Below the pieces are notes generated by a model that ran no database searches, was not told the origin of the DNA, and saw only the letters and a program-made list of their open reading frames with translations. Of a stretch of 24,101 nt of DNA, positions 15,401 to 22,300 are shown piece after piece. The DNA is from a virus, in IMG/VR virus record IMGVR_UViG_3300027754_002810, positions 1 to 24,101 of that record. The stretch is one strand, 5' to 3'. The translations under genes were made by a program, and so were the position numbers. Each line of letters begins with the position of its first letter. Position 1 is the stretch's first letter.

Positions 15401-15930
15401 GAACCATTATCCGGCTTTATCCAACACTCAAAACTTAGATTAGGATTATCAGCAATGCCCCACTTATTGTCAAGGTCAGGAGAGTTTGAACGAGCATATG
15501 CTGTACTGCCACCATAGTTAGTGAACTTAATAGATTTACTAATCTCACCGAGATTATCCTGAACGACTCCAGCAGACCCAGCTATGTAGTGTGAACCATC
15601 ATTGCCATTAAGCAGCAATGGCATATATCCCATTTCATCCCTAATGAATGCTCCACTTGAAGATAGCATTCCAGAGGTGTTATTCATTCTCCAATGGGAA
15701 ACTGGCTTAGGGCCAATATTCATATTTTGAGCAGAATCAAACGAGTCATTAAAGCGGAAGTATACTGCCGGGTCTAACGACTTAATATAGTCTACATAAT
15801 CATCTGATGTAGAGTATGCCTCAACATTAGTTAAAGACCTGCCATTAACCCACTCAGCCTCAACATAAGGCAAGACATTGTGGGCACTGCCCTTGATGGC
15901 AGTATCTAGGGTTCCAGAAATACTCTGCAT
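9484..15930 (-). CDS. Giant tail hub / baseplate protein carrying five LamG-like domains
   Basis: A 2148-residue virion protein at the position of the tail-tip hub. Conserved hub segments are present at about residues 1-55 (NVLPYVEAEWVNGR), at 600-930 (ending with ELALRAGVPSSKVVLD) and at 1760-2148. The last includes SYWAEMLKIATADIGMYFFD, KIDDEFIKFNK...LQRGYWG and LQLGDRIKIQS. Between them sit five concanavalin-A/LamG-like beta-sandwiches at roughly 130-335, 395-580, 935-1160, 1185-1445 and 1465-1760. They are recognised by entry motifs such as PAAYWRFNE and by repeated strands WIKP, WHHIAVV, WSHVAIT and VYLDGT. LamG domains bind glycans, so this protein probably both builds the tip and recognises the host surface. 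The start at 15930 follows the previous stop after 1 nt. Confidence 0.88.
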   Translation of the reverse strand: MQSISGTLDTAIKGSAHNVLPYVEAEWVNGRSLTNVEAYSTSDDYVDYIKSLDPAVYFRFNDSFDSAQNMNIGPKPVSHWRMNNTSGMLSSSGAFIRDEMGYMPLLLNGNDGSHYIAGSAGVVQDNLGEISKSIKFTNYGGSTAYARSNSPDLDNKWGIADNPNLSFECWIKPDNGSTLIPAGRSVVAYKTGLRSVFQNAIQETSEWSLLLENPSASAASTAYPRFVIMNNSGNMSPPGSSNINVYMDIKSSAPISAGSWSHIVVTYNSKELKMYINNVLVGTSNVQNGNIIEVASGNLYLATKFLTYSLGMAGSSYLGFIDEVAIYQSSLSFDDVSRRWKSGSLNVSARSSVDLYKNIKDYSNYGRTGYITNTGTANVNFMPTLDGVTYAPLTGRIDDGSIKFINATAPYSNISGIYPTSTNASGGVSIFSGNNLTVGCYVYIATSVTANQEIAGMGDGTITAANRSWMLGINRSGATATVTANVYGSSVTSTATSAAISTGAWHHILMTIGSDNRIYLMIDGNYSTAVSSSVMANTMNTNNSWPISIGYLTSGYQLTGVMLSEFFVDNANVDLRAAALVIQSSALPNDNKAINKIYNPLQVVNGQTEHTIQWAVLDALDEAGNVITADGDYYFTERNEVLVDTNYEYGWWSKAKSDVSGNFASAQSIYLKFDSINANYIDIYSTKNYGPISGFQMYYEYSTDGEVTYTWSSAVTSASAGIVALGNGSYTYPLSGLYSIPVIKIRAMQLFITSTLYANDSARIEEFAPRWTEDISSYVSTMEVSKVRENNDSSVPLGATGANTCSLALDNTSGRFNIENSGSDLYGLIFPGMKFTTGYLYRTSSGSTPEYIQQGIFYSDTWGISSDNMTAAIQCRDFSAKLQDTMVVDGYIASEITAASAIGELALRAGVPSSKVVLDNNYYSEVIKDSPAAYWRFNETKLEPFALNFDGNLYMYSHPFGDLLMAPSGTNVLGVKKDTTYAATRVLPKTFYDFPSSEMTLDFWIKCGSTAYGKSIVNFATKRYSSEFYVGVSSLGKIEVRMMTGEPGTSLGVGSLSTSVIADNIWHHIAVVIDPSLASVNQAATVQVYLDGTLDATASYGGFVGFRPSGQMLIGAAFTPGTASAGVATAPHTLNSSSIFVGSLKEIKIWGNSRSQTQIRKYMNSPINNKRNGAHSSNIYKNMIIAGAPVAYYPMDLKLNATNSYAGTYSAAQPLLRDISGYDRNGFLASSGFTSVEGPIKSEDSSRAIKFKSTNTTSYATIPNTSSYPFEGTVNGNRASYPYNFSLFPNVLSRNIAFTAELWVKPINAVATPLLGKTSSVVGDREWSLSMDSSRRLVFNVYNTTALAKTFTSHISNALPLNAWSHVAITIMGAKAQFYINGKIVPMDDTNNFVDSGIYMAQATPPASLRIGSIALTATTYASDVSFAHIAIYNRALSAIELYNHYSKAGYDSSSTAPESNGRLLYYWPLNQGRYFQYEDFKQTGFAYRSGANTKQNMVPNMTKFTNHMYAYTAHSVNAPLSSNSWKPSGCLAVKDYAGDKNYLTYRMGTSGDGYSEVIDSNKVVSNFGSPISSEAERSTKFDSTLGHVAYMNYTADLPMTVSQFVPLAIDMWIKPTTVASKQYLLSREDFGATDIAGRWRLFLDSDSKIKFEINKISDGTSLAITPTQGAAYASLSIDTWYHLGFTFTFASGTCTLNIYLNGVLYSTYAWATSSAALTASQVKLIIGGYRVAGSNGFSGYISNLAIYKKLMTAASFLRHYVRGKGIRQNVYTSIGTSADSYWAEMLKIATADIGMYFFDEYGNFVYEHGRSYDDALDSQHSVVQYTLDQDQDIISASQNVELHTNKVKIKIYPPSKYGSNLSVIWAAPSNESLAICPLASAISASSTDTISLSLTLNPAGIYEPLWPLSGVVKIDDEFIKFNKSSGSSLFELQRGYWGSSASYHPAGSVVSEAREYNLEWSSQPVYFVKYPYLTSDIFDKTVSLSNWRFNGQRGYLRAFATDLAKVSDRYIVLSGTNPVTKLNNAFEVAGVSASLSETGKQLVVEVSSDYKDNIRKYGEKILEIDNPLIQDAAYAQDLAQFLLAKYSIPCPVLEISTMGIPHLQLGDRIKIQSLQGISISNNEYWIMSINMSYDGGIQQTMTLRKVS
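10650..13158 (-). other. LamG cassette 2: three LamG-like domains inside the hub
   Basis: About residues 925-1760 of the hub hold three consecutive LamG-like domains. The signature strands are: domain 3, SPAAYWRFNET and IWHHIAVVIDP; domain 4, APVAYYPMD, WVKPINA and WSHVAITIMG; domain 5, LLYYWPLN, MWIKPTT and WYHLGFTF. Each ends in a strand of the type IKIWGNSRS, IAIYNRALS or LAIYKKLMT. The array separates two hub segments that are contiguous in simpler actinophage minor tail proteins, which suggests insertion. Boundaries are approximate. Confidence 0.7.
14175..15768 (-). other. LamG cassette 1: two LamG-like domains near the hub N-terminus
   Basis: About residues 55-585 hold two LamG-like domains. 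Domain 1 shows DPAVYFRFND, ECWIKPDNG, WSHIVVTYN and FIDEVAIYQS. Domain 2 shows SIKFINATAPY, WHHILMTIG and LMIDGNYS. The first begins right after a short hub-like N-terminus (VEAEWVNGRSLTNVEAY), so this looks like a second insertion point distinct from cassette 2. Boundaries are approximate. Confidence 0.65.
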
Positions 15931-15931
15931 A

Positions 15932-16324
15932 TTACTGTTCTTTCAATTCTAAGCTAACCTCATAAAAGATTGCATTAGATAGATAATCCCTGCGAATAAT
16001 GTCTTCACTATAACTTTCTATCCAGACATTATAGGTTTGAGTTGTGCCTATCGGCGCACGAACAACTAGCGCAAGAACTGCCTGAGTATCAGATAATAAC
16101 TTTAAAGTGTTGCGAGCTTCTTTCTTATCATATGTCTGAGTAGATAGGCTAGGAAGCTGAGTCCATTTAAGGCTGAAAGAATATTTAACTGCCTTAAAAT
16201 ATTTCTTTGTAAGCCCGCTGGCAAGTTCAACAGGAATTGAGCGCTCATCTCTCGCAGACGAGAAAGTGCGGCCCTGATCGGTAAGTTCATAGCCACCAAG
16301 ACTAATTAGATTAGGCAATGCCAT
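15932..16324 (-). CDS. Small tail-tip protein (distal-tail-like position)
   Basis: This is a 130-residue soluble, beta-rich protein between tape measure and hub, the slot that distal tail proteins usually occupy. It is shorter than a typical Dit. The visible strands include YFKAVKYSFSLKWTQLP, AVLALVVRAP, YNVWIESYSEDI and the terminal AIFYEVSLELKEQ. This resembles a single beta-sandwich that could form a ring at the tail end. The ATG overlaps the tape measure stop as TAATG, which favours coupled expression. There is no enzymatic motif. The tail role is inferred from position and fold-like pattern, and I do not recognise a specific family. Confidence 0.7.
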   Translation of the reverse strand: MALPNLISLGGYELTDQGRTFSSARDERSIPVELASGLTKKYFKAVKYSFSLKWTQLPSLSTQTYDKKEARNTLKLLSDTQAVLALVVRAPIGTTQTYNVWIESYSEDIIRRDYLSNAIFYEVSLELKEQ

Positions 16325-19300
16325 TAGATTCTACCGCTCCTTTGAGAATTATCTTGGTAAGACGTTACTTTCCTATTAATTGTACCATAAGCCTGCTGAT
16401 TTTTTGGTGCAACTTTGACACCATATTCTTTCATCATTGACTCAAACCAGGCAGGCTCCCCAATGAAATTATCGACATAGATATTAGTTGCCGAAGCTTG
16501 CGGGGCTGATGGAGCAGAGTTATTAGTTATATTAACTGACATTCCAGAATAATCAGATGGAGCAGTCTTGGCAGAGTTGAAACTCTTTACAAATTCAGAC
16601 ATACCCTGAGGAAGAGGAATAACTGCTTCATCATATCGACCCTCGCCAATTTGAGCAAGCATTCCACCCATCTGACGCTTAACAAGACCTCCAGAAGCCA
16701 TCTTGAATGGAGCAATGTTATTAATTATTTGCTCAATTGGCCCATGATGGTCATTTGCTCCACCTTGTTCATCGGTCCAACCGTTTACAGCATCAGCCCA
16801 TTTTCCTACTTTTTTCCAGTTTTCCCATAAACCTGCAAATTGGCGATTAAAGGCAGAGAATATATTTGCATTTACATCGAGTCCATTGCCAAGAACATCG
16901 TTAATAATAGACTCAAAGCCACTCTTGAGGCCGCCCTGATTTTGCATGTCCCATGAAATAAGAAGGGTAACAGTTCTACGAATGCGGTTATAAGAATCCA
17001 GCAAGTCGTTTACGGCGTTCTTGAAATTAAGCTTGCTCGAAGGGGACTCAATCCCCATAGCGATACCATCAACAAAAGGCTTGCCAATCTCATCGGCAGC
17101 AACCCTAGATGGTGACTCAATCTTTAGAGATTTTTTACCATGATCTAACATCTCACTAGTTAAATCACCAACAGCTTTTTTAGGCTTTCCCTTATTTTCC
17201 TTAACACCATCTTCTACGCCATCAGCATATCCTTTTCCAACTTTTTTTCCATGCTTGTTGGCTTTGTCCGTATTTTTCTTTTCATCACCGAGAACCTCCT
17301 TGGTGCCCTTTGTTTTATCGGACTCAGCGGCCCCAGTGGTAGATTCTTTTTCCTCTTTTGCTGGTTTAGATTTGACAATTTGACCTTTATCGTCAATCCA
17401 AAATTTATATTTGTTTCCAGCCAGATCGTCGTATATACCATCATACTCAGAATCACCGGCTTTCCAGTTTTTACGCATTTTTACAACTGCCTCACCTACA
17501 TTGGCTTTAATCCACTTCAGGTTTTTATTTAGCGCATCTGTACCGGATTTCGTCAGATTCCTCTTGTCGCGACCCATATTTTTAAAACCTTTTCCAGTTA
17601 CAATGCCATCACTGTCTGTTATCGGAGTAGCTCCTTCATCTACAACTACATTGCCCTTTTTGTCAAAATGAGTTCCAGCAATACCGCCAGCGCCAGTTTT
17701 TGGCAGCACTGTTTTAGCTATAAATTCTTTTAAACCGTTATTGCCTGTGAATCCATTGTTTTTTTGCCATTTTCTAAATTTATTTAAATCTTTAACATCT
17801 TGAGCAGACTGAAAATTCCCACGAAAAAGTCTATGATATTTAGATAATTCATCTTCCATAATTGCTCTACCATAGATAGAAGTATTAGCTATTTTTGTCA
17901 CCAGGTCCGCACCAGCTTTAGCATTTGATGTCTTTACAGATTCGACTTTTTGCTCAGGAGTCTGGAACTCACGGAGTCCCGCTTCATTAAAGCCTAGCGC
18001 GCCAGGAGAACTGACATTTTTTTTACGATTGGCAACTCTTCCACTAAACATATCAAATAATTTTTGCTCTTTCAAGTATGCAACAAATTGCTTATCTTTT
18101 AATAAGGTTTTCCAAACATCTGGATTATAGTCAGCTTTATATAGAAAATCTAACATCTGTCCAAACTTTGGAATGTTAGATTTTCTATATAGATATTTCC
18201 CACCAGCTTGTGCCCATTTTCCATCACTTACGGTTACTGCCTTTGGTACCTTATCCCCGCTAGCTGGATCTTTGGGCGTGCTATCTGGGTTTGTATCTCC
18301 AGTATCTGTATTGTCTTCAGGAGTAGAATCAGGGTTTAGAGAACTTTCATCAATGCCAGACTTAGCGCTATCGGCCATAGACTTAACAATATTCTTAATG
18401 TCAATCTCAGCAAGTTTAGATATCCAAGAATATATTCCAGTATAAGCCCATTCACCGCTCCAGAAAGACTCGTTGTTCATATCAACCTTAACTTGAGCAA
18501 TAGCAAGTTTAAACATATCAAGGCCATTAGTCCAGGCACCAGCAATAAGTGGCATTCCATAGTTAGTTAAAGTAGCATTAATCTGATCCATCATAGCAAC
18601 CCACTCCGCATCATTTTTGGGAGTGTACTTGGTGATAAGATCTATCTGCTCTTTAAGCGCTTTCTCTTGTATCGCCTTTAAGTCTTCAGCCGCTTTTTTG
18701 GCATCTGCAATTTTCTGTCTCTGCAAGTCGCGAGTTGCCTTAAGAAGCACTCCCCCACGCGCCTTGTCAATATCAGTAATTGCCTTCACATTGCCCTTAT
18801 CATTTTCAGCAAAAGTTAAGTCTAAGTTTCTAGCATCATCAATACGGCCCTCATAAATCGCAAGGCTTCTATCTCTACGATAATTTTCCTGGTCTAAAGA
18901 ACGCTTATTCAGCGCTTCACGACGGCTCTGAACGTACTCCTGAGTAGCAAGAAGTTCTGCTTCTTTTTTCTCAACCTCGTCCATTGCTTTAATCTGGTCA
19001 TCAAAGACTTGAAGTCGTTTCTTCCAAACTTCATCAAACTCTTTACTAATCATATCTTTTAATGAAGAAATAAAGTCATTGAGTTTTGCCTGAAGCGCCG
19101 ACAAAAAATTATCATAAGGATTCTTACCGCCAGAACCAGAACTACTATCCAACGAATCTTTAGGTTTAGGAACTAAGACCTCAGATGGTCTAATTTCTTT
19201 TGTTTTATTTACAAAAGTAGTTTTTACTTCAACGGGCTTTCTCTTAGTTAATTTATCTAAACCTGCTCTAATGCTCTTAGTAATATCAAGTTTATCCGCA

Positions 19301-22300
19301 AAATCATTTACTTGCTTTTGAATTCCCTTGGCACCCAAAAGACCCGCAAGCCAACCGACACCTTTTGCTATCACCTTTACAATGGACTCAAATGACTTAG
19401 TAAAAGGTTGCATCAGATCGACCATAAACATTATTACGCTAGCAAAAGCCCTGCCTAGATATCCTAATGCTTCTTTCCAGTCTCCGTGAAATACTGCCAT
19501 TAAAGCTTGGAAGATATTGATAATTACTTTAAAAGCATCAGCGATAGGATCGAACGCCATCTTGAGGCCAGGAGCTAATTTGGTTATAATCCAAGCAAAT
19601 GCTTTAATAACCCAAGCAATAGCAGAAGCCACCCCGCCAATAATCTGACCGATACCCTCCCATACGCTAGCAGTCTTCTTGCCACCCTCGGCGCCTGCGC
19701 TAACAGTCTTAAAACTATCTTTAAATACCCCGACAATTACCCCAACAGCGTCACCAACAGCGCTAAAAGCTTTCTTAATGCTATTAATTCCGCCGGACAT
19801 TCCCTTGGAAATCTCTTTCCAATGCTTGGCTAAAGTAACTACAATAGCAATCACAGCAGCAATAGCGGCAATAATAAGAGCAATAGGACCTAGCATGGAT
19901 GCAAACCCAGCCCCTCCAGCCACTACGCCTCCCTCAGCAGCCGCAACGCCAGCCCCAGCCGCTCCAGCCCCCCCCGCACCAGCCGCAGCCGCTCCAGCCC
20001 CAAGCCCAGGAATAAGTCCCTTGCCTACTTTAAGAACCTTCGATCCAACGCCTTTAAGCAGCCCACCAGTTCTTCCAAGAAGACCTACTTTAGCAATAGG
20101 AGCGACGGCTGTAGAATTGGCTGCCGCTTGCACCCCAGCGGCCTCAACAAGTAATGCTATTTCTGCCGCTAAAGTCTCATTATATAGTAGCGTAGATGCA
20201 GCAAGGGCATCCGTTGCGCTAACGCCCTTCGCCAATTCCCCGTTGTACAATACCATAGCCTCAGTTAGAGCATTTTTTTCAGCCTCAGCTAAACCATCCG
20301 CAACAACTTGCAGGTCAGTTGCATCAGCATTAGCAAGCCTTGCAACCGTATCCGCAGCCATCTGATCTGTATTTATTGCTTGCCCAAGAAAAAGTTGCTC
20401 TTTCATCAATGCCAAATCTTCAGTGCTAACAGCAAGAGAATTAGTGGCGTCGGCCTCTACAAGAGTTGCCGTAGTCACTCTGGCTGATGCATCTAATACG
20501 TTAGCATCGTGAGCTGACCTCAGGCCAGATGCAATATTCTCTGCATCAATAGAATCAGTTTTTGCAATATTTGCCGCAGTCTGAGCATCTGTGCTTGCAA
20601 CTCGCAAGTCATCAATAACTATACCTTTCTCATTAACGGCGTTCTGAGCATTCGTGGCAGCAGTTAGAGTAGATGTTTCTTTTCTTTCGGCTGCCTTGGC
20701 TATAGTTACCTCTTCAGACGCAGCAATAGATGCATTCTTAGAAACGAGACTCGCATTCTCAGCAGCAGCATCTGCATTAATAGATGCGGTTAAAGCATCT
20801 GTTTCTGCCCTTTCAGCCGCTATTGTTTCCGCCTTTAATTTGTTAAGTCTAGTTACGCTGCTTGGGTGCCCCACCATAGTAGGAGAATTTGCTATCTGAG
20901 TCTCAACAATGCTTGCTTGAGCCTTCTCTGCCGCTCTCGCTTGACGCAAACTTTCTTTTGAATGCCTAACTAGGGTTTTGGCTGCTATTTTTTCTTGTAT
21001 TGCCTCAGTTTCTATAGCAGACGCAGCAATTTTGGCATCATTTGCAATTTGCAGATTGGTTCTTGCCGTATCTGCAGCAGAGGCTGCATCTTTGTGCGCT
21101 TTCAATGCATCTGTAGATGCTGTTTGTGCTAATGTATACGATCTTTCCTTAACAGCTAACTGATTGTGTAGTTTAGTCGCAGCAGTTTGAGTCCGAGTAG
21201 CTTCAGCATCAGCAAGTTTAGCGGCTGTTTCCGCATCTTTAACAGGTTGACCGACAACTAAAGCATTTTTATATTCTTTATTGGCTAACGTAAGTTCTTC
21301 TTGAGCAAGGGCTTGCTTTTGCATTAAATCTTCATTTATTGCCTGAAGTGGTGCAACTTTCGCAGCAGCTGCTTCTTGTTCTCTAGTCCATATTTCGGTG
21401 GCAAGAATCTTTGCGGCATTATACTGCAAGAAACTTTCAGCCTCAGCTGCAGTCATAGCCTCAGTTACGCCCATAGCCGCATTAACTACGGACTGGGAAG
21501 TAATCATTTCTTCATCAGCTAGGACAGAACCTTTTTTAATTCCTATGAGGTTGGAAAGTCTTTGAGATAAGCTAGTAGAACTCTTTCCCAGATAGAAGAA
21601 ACTGTCGCCAACCATGCCAACACTTCTAGTCATTCCAGTTAAATTATATTCAGCAACTAGCGCCTCTTTGGTTACCATCTGAAGCCCGGGCAGAACTGAA
21701 GTCATAGCCCTAAATAATACGCCGAAAACGCTGCCTGCGAGTCCACCAAGATATAGCAGAGGTCCAAGCGCAGCCAATCCAACCATCAAGCTGCCTAGAA
21801 ATATTCTAACTCCTGCACTCATTTTTTCAAACTTTTCAAAAACAGATAAAAGAACTTGACCTATCTTGAGCAAAGCAGGGAACATAGATTGACCCAAGCT
21901 TGCTCCAACCATCTTAAAGGTTTCACTCATGATACGCATCTTCGCTTCAGGAGATTTTAGTTTAATTTCAATTTCTCTACCGGACATTTTACGATATTCG
22001 GTAGCCAACTCTTTCATGCCTTTAGTCGAGACGTCTACCATAGCGGAGCTAGCAATAAGAGCTCGACCGAAACCGTTAGTCATATTTCCAGAAGCTAAAA
22101 TTTCAGTACGATATTTTATTAAAACCTGAGCCATATCTTGAAAACTTGACTTGTTAACATCAAGATTCAAATCTTGCATCATTTTTGCCGCTGCGGGCAA
22201 TTTTGTCATCAAAGTAGCGACAGCTTCTCTAATTTGAATATTTCCTTCATTAAGGGAAGCAGCCATTGGCTGGAAAGTTTTAATCTGCCTGCGCTGAACT

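Noticed and set aside
19968-19975. G8 tract in the tape measure gene as a second programmed frameshift or phase-variable switch
   Set aside because: The reading frame is continuous on both sides and no downstream alternative frame of interest opens. Only length variation of the Gly/Ala hinge seems plausible.
19679-20365. 228-residue plus-strand open frame rich in Ala, Pro and Ser
   Set aside because: It is antisense to the alanine-rich part of the tape measure gene. GCN-rich coding sequence produces long open antisense frames. It has no plausible protein features.
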